A DNA stretch of 64,000 nt, taken from NCBI RefSeq assembly GCF_000498355.1, contig NZ_AVSV01000022.1:186001-250000 (forward strand), written 5' to 3'. The stretch's first letter is position 1. Each line of letters begins with the position of its first letter. Source of the DNA: Clostridium sp. Ade.TY. Its GTDB lineage: Bacteria; Bacillota; Clostridia; Clostridiales; Clostridiaceae. Positions 7,303-15,415 of this stretch are shown here, piece after piece. A model generated the notes under the pieces. The model saw only the letters and a list, made by a program, of their open reading frames with translations, did no database searches and was not told the DNA's origin. The translations under genes and the position numbers were made by a program.

Positions 7303-8217
7303 ATGTCAGAGAATAAACAATTACAAACTAAACAAGAAAAGAGTATATCAGATAGTGTACTATCAAGAATTAAAGAATTTGAACAAAGTGGAGATATAGC
7401 TTTTCCACCAAATTATAACTATGCAAATGCTTTAAAGTCAGCTCAACTTATACTAGCTGAAACAGTTGATAGAAATAAAGTTCCAGTATTACAAAGTTGT
7501 TCTAAAGCTAGTATATGTAATGCATTATTAGATATGACAATACAAGGATTAAGTCCAGCTAAAAAGCAATGTTACTTTGTTCCTTATGGTGGTAAATTAC
7601 AGCTTATGAAAAGCTACTTAGGCAATATAGCAGCTACTAAAAGACTTAAAGGTGTTAAAGATGTATTTGCAAATGTAATTTATAAAGGTGATGAATTTGA
7701 GTACAAGCTTAATTTAGATACAGGATTAATTGAGATTGTTAAGCATGAACAAAAATTTGAGAATATCGGAAATGATATTTTAGGAGCTTATGCAGTAGTT
7801 GTTAGAGAAAACGCCCCAAATTATGTTGAAGTAATGAATATGAAACAAATTCAAAATGCTTGGAATCAAGGCACAGCATACAAAACTGGAAAATCAACTG
7901 CACATAATAATTTCAAAGATGAAATGGTAAAGAAAACAGTAATAAACAGAGCTTGTAAGAGATTTGTTAATACATCAGACGATTCAGACACATTAATTGA
8001 AAGTATAAATAGAACTAATGAATATAGAGAAGAGGATATTGTTGAAGCTACTCACGAAGAAGTTAAGGAAGAAATAAAGGAAAATGCTAATACAGTAGCT
8101 TTAGACTTAGAAGAAGATACACCAGTTGTAAATGCAGAAGTTGTAGAAGTAGATGAAGTACAAGAGGTTCAAGAAACTTTAGAACAAGCTAAAAAAGATG
8201 CAGATGTTCCATTTTAA
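7303..8217 (+). CDS. recT: RecT-family single-strand annealing protein
   Basis: 304 residues with typical RecT features: PPNYNYANALKSAQLIL near 37, SICNALLDMTIQGLSPAKKQCYFVPYGGKL around residues 67-105, and LGAYAVV. RecT binds ssDNA and anneals complementary strands during phage recombination. The last 60 residues are acidic and end DADVPF, resembling the acidic tips of SSB proteins. It lies 3 bp before the next gene. No RecE-type exonuclease is adjacent; an MBL-fold protein follows. Confidence 0.92.
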   Translation: MSENKQLQTKQEKSISDSVLSRIKEFEQSGDIAFPPNYNYANALKSAQLILAETVDRNKVPVLQSCSKASICNALLDMTIQGLSPAKKQCYFVPYGGKLQLMKSYLGNIAATKRLKGVKDVFANVIYKGDEFEYKLNLDTGLIEIVKHEQKFENIGNDILGAYAVVVRENAPNYVEVMNMKQIQNAWNQGTAYKTGKSTAHNNFKDEMVKKTVINRACKRFVNTSDDSDTLIESINRTNEYREEDIVEATHEEVKEEIKENANTVALDLEEDTPVVNAEVVEVDEVQEVQETLEQAKKDADVPF

Positions 8218-8220
8218 GGG

Positions 8221-8502
8221 GTGAGTATTTTGGTAAAAACTTATTTTGATGATGAAGGATATGAATATACAGCATCTAATCATAGGTTAAGATATAATCC
8301 GGAATTACATGAAAATAACGGAAAAAGATGGACAGATGAAGAATTACAATATCTTTGCCAAATGAGACCAACAATGAAATACAAAGATTTAAGTCTTGCA
8401 TTAGGTAGAACTCAAGGAGTTTGTGCCAGTAAATATTACTATATCAAGAAAGCTGGATTAGTAGATTATTATAAAAACATTAATTTAGAAGGTGAAGAAT
8501 GA
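8221..8502 (+). CDS. Myb/SANT-like HTH protein
   Basis: 93 residues with GTG start. Residues about 35-75 (KRWTDEELQYLCQMRPTM ... LALGRTQGVCASKYYYIKK) look like a SANT/Myb-type or sigma-region-4-like helix-turn-helix. Frequently found between recT and the MBL gene in clostridial phages. Probably DNA-binding; target unknown. Overlaps the next gene by 4 bp. Confidence 0.65.
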   Translation: MSILVKTYFDDEGYEYTASNHRLRYNPELHENNGKRWTDEELQYLCQMRPTMKYKDLSLALGRTQGVCASKYYYIKKAGLVDYYKNINLEGEE

Positions 8503-9206
8503 TTAAGGTATTAGCTACAGGATCTAAAGGAAATTCTTATATAGTTCAAGCAGGGGAAGAAATTCTTCTCCTTGAACTTGGAATAAACTTTAAAGAAGTC
8601 CTAAAAGGCTTAAAATTCAATTTAAATAACGTAGTAGGGTGTTTGGTTTCGCACGTTCATAAAGACCATTCTAAAGGCATAAAACAAGCTTTAAAGCATA
8701 GTTTAAATGTTTATTGTAATGAAGATGTTGCAAATAGTGTAACTACTGATAAGAGAAGAATAAAAGTTATAGAGCCATTAAAGAAATTTAAAGTTGGTGG
8801 ATTCACAATATTACCTTTTGATTGCCAACATACAAACAATGACGGGAGTGTTTGTCCTAATTTAGGGTTTCTAATAAGTCATAAGGCTCTAGGAAAGGTT
8901 TTATTTGCAACAGACACTTATTACCTTAAGTATACGTTTAAAGGCTTAGAACACGTTTTAATTGAGTGTAATTACAGTGAAAGAGATTTAAATATGATTC
9001 CACCTGAAAGAGTTAGAACATTAAGTAGTCATATGAGTTTAGAAATTTTAAAAGAAACTCTTAAAAGTTGGGACTTAAGCAATACAAAAGATATTACATT
9101 AATCCATTTAAGTGGAGAATATGGAGATCCAAATTATTTCAAAGAAGAAATTCAAAAAGCTACTGGATGCATTGTTAATGTAGCAGGTACAGGAGTAAAA
9201 ATATGA
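8499..9206 (+). CDS. MBL-fold metallohydrolase (putative phage nuclease)
   Basis: 235 residues. Metal site HVHKDH (H52-x-H54-x-D56-H57), later histidine at DCQH, aspartate in LFATDTYY, and a final HLSGEYGD histidine, the usual set for a dinuclear metallo-beta-lactamase-fold hydrolase. In Gram-positive phages this family commonly sits beside recT and is thought to supply a nuclease for recombination. Overlaps the SANT-like gene (ATGA-type coupling). Confidence 0.82.
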   Translation: MIKVLATGSKGNSYIVQAGEEILLLELGINFKEVLKGLKFNLNNVVGCLVSHVHKDHSKGIKQALKHSLNVYCNEDVANSVTTDKRRIKVIEPLKKFKVGGFTILPFDCQHTNNDGSVCPNLGFLISHKALGKVLFATDTYYLKYTFKGLEHVLIECNYSERDLNMIPPERVRTLSSHMSLEILKETLKSWDLSNTKDITLIHLSGEYGDPNYFKEEIQKATGCIVNVAGTGVKI

Positions 9207-9225
9207 GGAAAAGGAAGAGTTGAAA

Positions 9226-9531
9226 ATGGAAAATTGGGAAGTTCAAGAAATGAAAGATGATTTGTCTATTTTAGAATATGAGATGGAAGGAACGAGAGAG
9301 TGTGAGTTGCTAAAAAAAGCATGTAACTATATTAATGATTTAGAAAAAATGCTAGTTGAAACAGCAAAAGATGAAGATAGAGCCATAAAGTTATTAAAAG
9401 AAAGTGGCTATATAGTAACAAAACTAACACCAAGACAGTTAAATGATATGAAGAAATGTGAAGAGTGCAGTTGTAATGATGAAGAAATGGAATGTGCATA
9501 TTGTTCTTGTAGTGTATGTATAGCACAATGA
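9226..9531 (+). CDS. Hypothetical protein with cysteine-rich tail
   Basis: ATG 9226 is preferred over TTG 9220 because of spacing to GGAAGAG. About 101 residues: acidic helical N-terminus (EVQEMKDDLSILEYEMEG) and a C-terminus with nine cysteines (CEECSC, CAYCSCSVC), possibly a metal cluster. No known family recognised. Confidence 0.6.
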   Translation: MENWEVQEMKDDLSILEYEMEGTRECELLKKACNYINDLEKMLVETAKDEDRAIKLLKESGYIVTKLTPRQLNDMKKCEECSCNDEEMECAYCSCSVCIAQ

Positions 9532-9560
9532 TTTGTAATACAAAAACGGAGGAATTATCT

Positions 9561-9773
9561 ATGAAGAATCTTGAGAATATAAATTGTTTGTATACAAAAG
9601 AAGTTGTATGTCCTTATTGTGGAAATGAGTTTACTGATAGTTGGGAATTGGATGATTCAGAAGATGAAATATATTGTGATGACTGTGATAATACTTTCGC
9701 TATGGAACGACATATTGAAGTAACTTATTGCAGTTATAAGAAAAAAGAAGAAGGGGTGCTAAAAGATGATTAA
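9561..9773 (+). CDS. Small zinc-ribbon protein
   Basis: ATG 9561 after GGAGGAATTATCT; an upstream in-frame start lacks an RBS. 70 residues. CPYCGNEF and CDDCDNTF form a four-cysteine zinc ribbon followed by a strand-rich tail. Likely nucleic-acid binding; role unknown. Overlaps the next ORF by 8 bp. Confidence 0.7.
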   Translation: MKNLENINCLYTKEVVCPYCGNEFTDSWELDDSEDEIYCDDCDNTFAMERHIEVTYCSYKKKEEGVLKDD

Positions 9774-9927
9774 AGTAAGTATATATCCAAATGAAAAAGA
9801 AAATGAAGGTTGTGAAACCACAATAGAAAAAGATGGAGTTGAAATGAAACTGAATACAAAAGAAACAAAAGAGTTATATAGCTCTTTAAGTTTAGCAGCA
9901 AGTTTTGAATTTGAACTTCCATTCTAG
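9766..9927 (+). CDS. Hypothetical 53-aa protein
   Basis: ATG 9766 after AAGGGG, ends TAG 9925-9927. Beta-strand N-terminus (MIKVSIYPNEKE), Thr/Lys-rich middle, and an end FEFELPF whose terminal aromatic resembles interaction tails of small phage proteins. Lies between the zinc-ribbon gene and the replication organiser. Not recognised. Confidence 0.6.
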   Translation: MIKVSIYPNEKENEGCETTIEKDGVEMKLNTKETKELYSSLSLAASFEFELPF

Positions 9928-9938
9928 GAGGTGAAGGA

Positions 9939-10814
9939 ATGGCACAAAGAAGAATGTTTGCAAAAACAATAATAGATTCAGATGCTTTTTTAGATATGCC
10001 ATTAAGTACTCAAGCATTATATTTTCACTTGAGTATGAGGGCTGATGATGATGGATTTTTAAATAACGCAAAAAAAATCTCGAGAATGATAGGAGCATCA
10101 AAAAATGATTTTGATTTACTTCTTATGAAGAATTTTATAATTCCTTTTGAAAATGGAATATGTGTTATTAAACATTGGAGAATACACAATTATATTAGAA
10201 ATGATAGATATAAGCCTACAGTTTATCAAGAAGAATTGAATAAATTGGTAGTTAAAGATAATAAAGCATATTCATTTGAAGCTAAATTAATAGAAGATAA
10301 TAATGAAACAGAAGAACTCGAAACACCTGAAGATATAAGGGATAACGAGGGTGGTATACCAAATGTACACCAAATGGAAACCCAGGTTAGGTTAGGTAAG
10401 GATAGGTTAGAGTTAGGTAAGGATAGGTTAGGTAAGGTTAATAATAGTATATCTAAAGATATACTTGTACCAAAAAGTTTGGTACCTATAGCTAATGCAT
10501 GGAACTCTTTAAACTTATCTAAGATAAAAAGCATTAAGGACAATAGATTAAAAATGCTTAATGCAAGAATTAAGGAATATGGAATTGAAACAGTTATAGA
10601 AACTATTAAAAGCATAGAAAAGAGCAGTTTTCTTAAAGGACAAAATAATAGGAATTGGATTATAACATTCAATTGGCTTATTAAACCTAATAACTTTACA
10701 AAAGTTTTAGAAGGTAACTATTTAGATAAAGAAGGTGAAAGTAATGCAGGAAATCCTAGAGAGGTTAATGAATCAAGCCAAACTAAAAAGCCAGACTTCT
10801 CATGTTTCGAGTAA
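9939..10814 (+). CDS. Phage replisome organiser (DnaD-like)
   Basis: 291 residues. The N-terminal winged-helix domain (RRMFAKTIIDSDAFLDMP ... YFHLSMRADDDG ... IRNDRYKPT) is typical of Gram-positive phage replication initiators. The C-terminal region (ANAWNSLNLSK ... IITFNWLIKPNNF) is DnaD-like. Between them is a low-complexity repeat RLGKDRLELGKDRLGK encoded by iteron-like DNA. It should bind the phage origin and recruit the DnaC-like loader encoded next, with which it overlaps by 71 bp. Confidence 0.85.
   Translation: MAQRRMFAKTIIDSDAFLDMPLSTQALYFHLSMRADDDGFLNNAKKISRMIGASKNDFDLLLMKNFIIPFENGICVIKHWRIHNYIRNDRYKPTVYQEELNKLVVKDNKAYSFEAKLIEDNNETEELETPEDIRDNEGGIPNVHQMETQVRLGKDRLELGKDRLGKVNNSISKDILVPKSLVPIANAWNSLNLSKIKSIKDNRLKMLNARIKEYGIETVIETIKSIEKSSFLKGQNNRNWIITFNWLIKPNNFTKVLEGNYLDKEGESNAGNPREVNESSQTKKPDFSCFE
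10384..10440 (+). repeat. Iteron-like repeats inside the replication gene (candidate ori)
   Basis: Two perfect 19-bp copies of TTAGGTAAGGATAGGTTAG at 10392-10410 and 10413-10431 (21-bp period), with partial copies before and after (GGTTAGG, TTAGGTAAGG). Purine-rich and strand-biased. Repeats within an initiator gene are a usual place for a phage replication origin. Confidence 0.6.
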
Positions 10815-11514
10815 TTATAAATGTGCTAAGTGCAAAGATACAACTTGGATTCAAGGCAAAAATGGATTGAAAAGATGTGAGTGCTATGAAATAGATCTAG
10901 CAAATAGACTTTGGGAAAACTTTGGTGTAGCTACTGAAGATATAAAACCTTTAAGGGATTATGAACCTTGGAATGAAATAACTACTAAAGCTAGAAAAAT
11001 CGCAGTAGATTATATAACTTCTTTTGATTCTATAAAAAATGATAGAGAAAATGGTTTCTGCCTTATGGGACAACCAGGAGCAGGAAAGACTCACATAGTT
11101 ACTGCTGTAGGTAAGGCTTTAATAGATAAAAGAATACCAGTTGTTTATATGCCTTATTTAGAAGTGATGAGAGAGCTTAAAGCTTGTAGCATGGATGAAG
11201 AGTATTACAACAAGAAAATAGATAAATACAAAAGAGCAAAGGTCTTAATAATTGATGATTTATTCAAAGATAAAGTTAAAAAAGGAAAACTAATTGGAGA
11301 ATTAAGGGAAGCAGATTTAAAACATATATATCCAATATTGAATTATAGGTACTTAAACTATCTTCCAACGCTAATAAGCACAGAATGTACTCCAATGATG
11401 TTACTAGACTTAGACGAAGCACTTGGAGGGCGAATACTAGAATGTTGTGGGAAAAGATTTGGAATAACATTTAAAGGTGATTGCAACTACAGACTTAAAA
11501 AGTTTATGGAGTGA
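10744..11514 (+). CDS. DnaC-like helicase loader ATPase
   Basis: 256 residues from ATG 10744 (AAGGTG upstream; a GTG at 10735 is less likely). Zinc knuckle CAKCKDTTW ... CECYE near the N-terminus, then AAA+ core: Walker A GQPGAGKTH, Walker B VLIIDDLFKD, and sensor region LISTECTP. DnaC/DnaI-type proteins load replicative helicase at the origin. Overlaps the organiser gene, an arrangement common in Siphoviridae-like phages. Confidence 0.88.
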   Translation: MQEILERLMNQAKLKSQTSHVSSNYKCAKCKDTTWIQGKNGLKRCECYEIDLANRLWENFGVATEDIKPLRDYEPWNEITTKARKIAVDYITSFDSIKNDRENGFCLMGQPGAGKTHIVTAVGKALIDKRIPVVYMPYLEVMRELKACSMDEEYYNKKIDKYKRAKVLIIDDLFKDKVKKGKLIGELREADLKHIYPILNYRYLNYLPTLISTECTPMMLLDLDEALGGRILECCGKRFGITFKGDCNYRLKKFME

Positions 11515-11520
11515 TAGAAA

Positions 11521-11682
11521 ATGTATTGTAATAAATGCAAATTTTTAAAAAAAGATACAAGCAAATTATTTAATGGCATTAGTATTTCATGTAGCAAATA
11601 TAAATATCATTTTGGTTTTGCTACTAAGGTTAATAAAATAAGGACACCTAATTGGTGTAAGGAAGTGAAAAAGGATGAGTAA
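11521..11682 (+). CDS. Small cysteine protein, 53 aa
   Basis: ATG 11521, 6 bp after the loader stop. CNKC near the start, two further cysteines (SISC, NWCKE) suggest a four-cysteine zinc site. Basic. Ends inside the next gene (8-bp overlap). Not recognised. Confidence 0.6.
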   Translation: MYCNKCKFLKKDTSKLFNGISISCSKYKYHFGFATKVNKIRTPNWCKEVKKDE

Positions 11683-12529
11683 TGCATTGGAAGTTAAAAC
11701 AATGAATAGGCAACAAAGGAGAGCTTATCAGAAAACTATTGATTGGGTTAACAACTTAAGTAAGGACAAACAAGAAATAATAGATAGAGTTGTTAGGGAA
11801 AGAGCAGCTGCTATGAACCTTGCTGAAATGGTTAATTTTCAAATGTCATTTTCAGCAGCTTTAATAACATTACATGAAGATAAATTCACAATGAATGATA
11901 TTCAAGAATTAGTAGTATTAGCTAATAAATATGCTGATGATAGAGAATATATAAGAAAATACGGAAAGGATTGGATGATTATGTTTGAAAAGCAAAGAGA
12001 AGAAATGAAAAAGGAAATGAAAAAACTTTATGAAAGTGGAACTAAATCACAAAATGCAATGGTTAAAGCTATAAAGGCAGAAAAGAAATTTAAGGATATA
12101 GCTCAAAAAGATATAGTAGTAGTATTTAAAGAACTTAAAGATGAATTAGCAGGAGTCAAGATTAAAGATATGAATGAAAGTAGAAAAGATGTTGAAGATG
12201 CTTTAGCTTATATATTTGATGATAATAAAGAAGATGAAAATTTGGAACATAAGGACATACCAAAAAATATAGAAATTGGAGATAAAGCAATAGTTCTTGA
12301 TAAAGAAGAAAATAAGGAGGTAAAGAAAATGAGTAAATTAAAGATTATTAAAAAAGAATTAGAGATAGAAGGTGAATACGGAATTTATAAGGTTAAAGAT
12401 AATACAGTTATAAGCCCAAATGGTAAAGAGTTTAAAAGTGTAGAAGAAATAGGAAAATATGAAAAAGAAAAGATAGCAGAATTTGCTAGAACAATGACAG
12501 AATTAAAAGATGTTTTGCAATACGTTTAA
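11675..12529 (+). CDS. Hypothetical coiled-coil phage protein
   Basis: 284 residues, ATG after AAGGATG. Starts MSNALEVKTMNRQQRRAY, a motif shared by many phage early proteins, then long charged helices (KQREEMKKEMKKLYE) and a C-terminal segment of about 70 residues rich in Lys/Glu. An internal ATG at 12330 has an excellent AAGGAGG 7 bp upstream and could start a separate 66-residue product (MSKLKIIKKELEIEGEYG). Function unknown. Confidence 0.65.
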   Translation: MSNALEVKTMNRQQRRAYQKTIDWVNNLSKDKQEIIDRVVRERAAAMNLAEMVNFQMSFSAALITLHEDKFTMNDIQELVVLANKYADDREYIRKYGKDWMIMFEKQREEMKKEMKKLYESGTKSQNAMVKAIKAEKKFKDIAQKDIVVVFKELKDELAGVKIKDMNESRKDVEDALAYIFDDNKEDENLEHKDIPKNIEIGDKAIVLDKEENKEVKKMSKLKIIKKELEIEGEYGIYKVKDNTVISPNGKEFKSVEEIGKYEKEKIAEFARTMTELKDVLQYV

Positions 12530-12647
12530 AATTAATTTTAAGAGGTTTAAATATTAAATAGTGTAATTACATTACTTTAATATAAAAATCGTTGTACAAG
12601 CTAAAAATAAAAGAATTAACAATGTATATGATTAAGGAGTGGTTATT
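12530..12647 (+). promoter_or_regulatory. Intergenic leader of ssb with overlapping mini-frame
   Basis: AT-rich leader. ATG 12622 opens a 12-codon frame (MYMIKEWLLSIK, stop 12658-12660) that overlaps the ssb start in another frame, though it has no RBS of its own. No clear promoter or terminator seen. Confidence 0.35.
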
Positions 12648-13049
12648 ATCAATAAAGTAATTTTAATAGGACGATTAACTAAAGATCCTGAATTGAGATT
12701 TGCAGCAGGAAGTGGAAACGGAGTTTGTAAGTTTACAATAGCAGTAAATAGGCAATTTAAAAAGAATGAAGCTGACTTTATAAATTGTGTAGCATTTGGG
12801 AAACAAGCTGAAACAATAGCACAGTATATGCTAAAAGGAAGTCAAATAGCTCTTACAGGACATATTCAAACTGGCAGTTATGATACACAAGATGGAACAA
12901 AGAGATATACAACAGATGTGCTATTAGAAAGTTTTGAATTCGTTGGTGGAGGAAATAAAAATCAAAACAATAATACAGGTGGAGGATTCAATCAAGCTAG
13001 TTTTGATGATGGAATGACACCAGTTGATGATGGGGATTTACCATTTTAG
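12648..13049 (+). CDS. ssb: Single-stranded DNA-binding protein, apparent ATC start
   Basis: OB-fold SSB: NKVILIGRLTKDPELRF, FINCVAFGKQAETIAQY, GSQIALTGHIQTGSYD, then a glycine/asparagine-rich linker and the acidic tip DDGDLPF that docks replication and repair partners. Normal SSBs begin M-N-K-V; here that methionine position is ATC (12648), with AAGGAG 8 bp upstream. The only standard start in frame, GTG 12639, overlaps the Shine-Dalgarno itself. So either AUC is used, or GTG gives a 136-residue form. Confidence 0.9.
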   Translation: MNKVILIGRLTKDPELRFAAGSGNGVCKFTIAVNRQFKKNEADFINCVAFGKQAETIAQYMLKGSQIALTGHIQTGSYDTQDGTKRYTTDVLLESFEFVGGGNKNQNNNTGGGFNQASFDDGMTPVDDGDLPF

Positions 13050-13063
13050 AAGGAGAGAAAATT

Positions 13064-13327
13064 ATGAAAAAGTGTTTTGGTAACTTTATGAATTATCCAA
13101 CGTGTGAAGGTCATAATGATTGTAAATATCAAGATGAATGTTTAGTTAAAACTAACAAAGAAAAAGGCAAATGCGATTGTCCTTACAAGGCTAGTTGCCA
13201 TACTTGGCGACAAAAATTGCAAGTTGAATTTAGAGAAAAAAGTGGAGAAGGATTAGAAAGTTGTCCATTTTATATATTACTAGAACCTATGTATGAGGAA
13301 AGGGAGAAAGAAAATGGAATATATTAA
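13064..13327 (+). CDS. Cysteine-rich 87-aa phage protein
   Basis: ATG after AAGGAGAG. Nine cysteines in pairs (CEGHNDCKYQDEC, CDCPYKASC, ESCPF), likely zinc-coordinating. Same general class as other small early clostridial phage proteins. Overlaps the NA37-like gene by 14 bp. Function not recognised. Confidence 0.6.
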   Translation: MKKCFGNFMNYPTCEGHNDCKYQDECLVKTNKEKGKCDCPYKASCHTWRQKLQVEFREKSGEGLESCPFYILLEPMYEEREKENGIY

Positions 13328-14345
13328 TGATATAAACATAAATGATGCTGTAATTCATGTTTTAGATGCAAATGGTGGAGAACCTATTTTAAATGAGTAT
13401 TACTTAGATTTGAATGAAGAAGCTTATAAATTTATATACAAGCATATAGAAAAATGCTTAAAAAATGATGATTTAAAATATGCTAAATTCAATGAGGAAA
13501 GAAGCATTGTAAAAGAGGTAACACAAGACTTTTTAAATGGAATAGATAATAATTTACTAGGACTTTCAAAAGAACTTGCAAGACAAATGTTTGCAATAAT
13601 GAATGGAAATACAAATATTCCATCATGTGATTTAATTGTGGCATCTATAGTAACAGATAAAGGACCAATGATTGCAATATTAAAAATGGATTATATAAAA
13701 AATTTCACACACAAAGTTGATTTTATAGATAACAAGATAGGCATAGGAATAATACCTCAATCAGCAGGATTACCAGGTAGTTCCCAAAAGATAAGTAAAG
13801 CAGCATTTATAAAACCGATAAGAAAAGATGAAAAATATAATCTTATGGTTCTTGATACTCAAAAGAAAAGCAAAAACGAAGATGAATATGGTGCTAATTA
13901 CTTTATAAACAATTTCTTAGGTTGTTCATTAATAATAAATGAAAGAGATAATACAAAAGCATTTTTAAAAGCTAGTGAAAATTGGGTAAGAGGATATTTA
14001 AGTGATAGTCCGGACCAAGCAACAAATATTAGAGATAAAATAAGAACTGCTCTTAAAGAAGATGAAGCAATTAATGTAGAAGGTTTTATTGAAAGTAATA
14101 TTCCTAAAGATATGCAAGAAAATTTTAAAATGACAATTTTAAAGAATGTTGAAGATGAATTTGAAATTGATAAAACATACGTTGAAAAGAAATTAAAACG
14201 AATAAGACTAAAAGCTGATACAGATATTGATATTTATATTGATGATGATTCTTATGATGATAAAGATAAGTTTGAAATAATCAGTAATGGTGATGGAAGT
14301 ATAAATATAGTCTTAAAGAATATTAAGAGTTTAATTGAAAAGTAG
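13314..14345 (+). CDS. Nucleoid-associated protein, NA37/NdpA (YejK)-like
   Basis: 343 residues from ATG 13314 (GGGAGAAAG upstream). Pattern of the 37-kDa nucleoid-associated family: conserved N-terminal region, LIVASIVTDKGPMIAILKMDY around residues 104-124, then GIIPQSAGLPGSSQKISKAAFI and YFINNFLGCSL. Cellular homologues bind the nucleoid. A prophage copy near SSB and replication genes may organise phage DNA or displace host nucleoid proteins (inference). Confidence 0.75.
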   Translation: MEYINDININDAVIHVLDANGGEPILNEYYLDLNEEAYKFIYKHIEKCLKNDDLKYAKFNEERSIVKEVTQDFLNGIDNNLLGLSKELARQMFAIMNGNTNIPSCDLIVASIVTDKGPMIAILKMDYIKNFTHKVDFIDNKIGIGIIPQSAGLPGSSQKISKAAFIKPIRKDEKYNLMVLDTQKKSKNEDEYGANYFINNFLGCSLIINERDNTKAFLKASENWVRGYLSDSPDQATNIRDKIRTALKEDEAINVEGFIESNIPKDMQENFKMTILKNVEDEFEIDKTYVEKKLKRIRLKADTDIDIYIDDDSYDDKDKFEIISNGDGSINIVLKNIKSLIEK

Positions 14346-14382
14346 AGATAAAGATGAAAGAAATAGATATTTAATTAACTAA

Positions 14383-14428
14383 ATATGAGAGTGAATTGAG
14401 TTATAGTTATAACCTTTCATTCTCATAT
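14383..14428 (+). promoter_or_regulatory. Long hairpin upstream of 14457 gene
   Basis: Arms 14383-14395 and 14416-14428 (ATATGAGAGTGAA / TTCATTCTCATAT) pair over 13 bp with one G-U; the loop holds a smaller TTATA/TATAA stem. No U-run follows, so it is more likely an RNA processing or control hairpin than a terminator. It fills the 111-bp gap between genes. Confidence 0.5.
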
Positions 14429-14456
14429 GAAAATCAATTGATAAGAAAGGAAAAGT

Positions 14457-14681
14457 ATGAAAAATAAGTTTAATCCAGTTGATGGTAAAAGATATATAGT
14501 TCAGTTTATTAAAAATTTTAAAGGCAATTTAGTGTGTAAGCCTTTTAGAAAATATAATTTGGTTGAAGTAGTGTATTTTGGTAAAACATTTTATAGGAAA
14601 AATCCAGTATATGCACATTATACAAAGTACGGATTACATTTTATTAATCCAGAATATGTGAAGATTTATAAGGAGTTGTAA
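14457..14681 (+). CDS. Hypothetical basic 74-aa protein
   Basis: ATG after AGAAAGG. KNKFNPVDGKRYIVQFIKNF, aromatic and lysine-rich, strand-forming. No domain recognised. Lies alone after a hairpin and leads a series of mini-genes. Confidence 0.6.
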   Translation: MKNKFNPVDGKRYIVQFIKNFKGNLVCKPFRKYNLVEVVYFGKTFYRKNPVYAHYTKYGLHFINPEYVKIYKEL

Positions 14682-14683
14682 TT

Positions 14684-14860
14684 ATGATAAAAATTAATAA
14701 CTTTAAGGATTTTCTTAATTATTCTGATAGATTACCTATATCGGTCTTAGAAGATATAGATAAAAGAATAGGTGATTGGTTAGCTACTGGTGGTACTTTA
14801 GAAGATGATTATATTAAACAACAATTTAAATATGCAGAAAGAGTTTTAAATAGAGGGTGA
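14684..14860 (+). CDS. Hypothetical 58-aa protein (DUF6877-like?)
   Basis: ATG 14684 with AAGGAG upstream. MIKINNFKDFLNYSDRLPIS, DIDKRIGDWLATGGTLEDDY, YAERVLNRG: this pattern resembles small phage proteins I associate with DUF6877, from memory only. Function unknown. Ends 4 bp before the next ATG. Confidence 0.6.
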   Translation: MIKINNFKDFLNYSDRLPISVLEDIDKRIGDWLATGGTLEDDYIKQQFKYAERVLNRG

Positions 14861-14864
14861 TTGT

Positions 14865-15074
14865 ATGTTAAGAACAGAAATTATAACAGCGGAAGAAAGA
14901 AAAACAGATGTTTTAAAGGCTTTAGAACTTGAAGAATATAAGATTGAAGAAGAATCTAAGTTTTTGCTTAAAAATAATGTTAAGTGTGATTTGGTAGTTG
15001 GAAAGTTATTAGGAATTAAAGGAGCAATAGAAATTGTTAAAGATTTAATAAGAGAAGAAAATGCGAGAAGGTGA
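14865..15074 (+). CDS. Hypothetical helical 69-aa protein
   Basis: ATG after GGGTGATTGT. Charged helices (EERKTDVLKALELEEYKIEEESKF cut short here; leucine-rich end GAIEIVKDLIREENARR). The stop overlaps the control region of the next gene. Not recognised. Confidence 0.6.
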   Translation: MLRTEIITAEERKTDVLKALELEEYKIEEESKFLLKNNVKCDLVVGKLLGIKGAIEIVKDLIREENARR

Positions 15075-15078
15075 AATG

Positions 15079-15378
15079 ATGTTAAAGAAAGGAATTAACA
15101 TAAAGATATTAAAGAAAAGTACAAAAGGTGATACACCGTTATTTGGGAAGATTATAGGAATATATAAAAACTATATGGTGGTTAATGTTATGGATAAAGA
15201 TCGTAAAAAATATCTATGGAATGAGTGTTTTAATGTTGCAGATATAATAGATCCTTATGCACTAGAATTTTTAATAAAAAAAGATAAAGTTTGGACTAAT
15301 GTAACAAAGGATATGATACCTAAAGTTATGTTAGGAGATAGGAATATTAGAAATATAAATGATTTTAAGATGAGTTAA
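15079..15378 (+). CDS. Hypothetical 99-aa protein, SH3-like N-terminus possible
   Basis: ATG 15079 chosen because GAAGGTG lies 5 bp upstream; ATGs at 15061 and 15076 are poorer. Strand-rich beginning (INIKILKKST, KIIGIYKNYMVVNV) suggests a small barrel, then DPYALEFLIKK. No family recognised. Confidence 0.55.
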   Translation: MLKKGINIKILKKSTKGDTPLFGKIIGIYKNYMVVNVMDKDRKKYLWNECFNVADIIDPYALEFLIKKDKVWTNVTKDMIPKVMLGDRNIRNINDFKMS

Positions 15379-15415
15379 GTTTGTAATATGAGAAAAATGA
15401 TAAGGAGTTTAGCTT

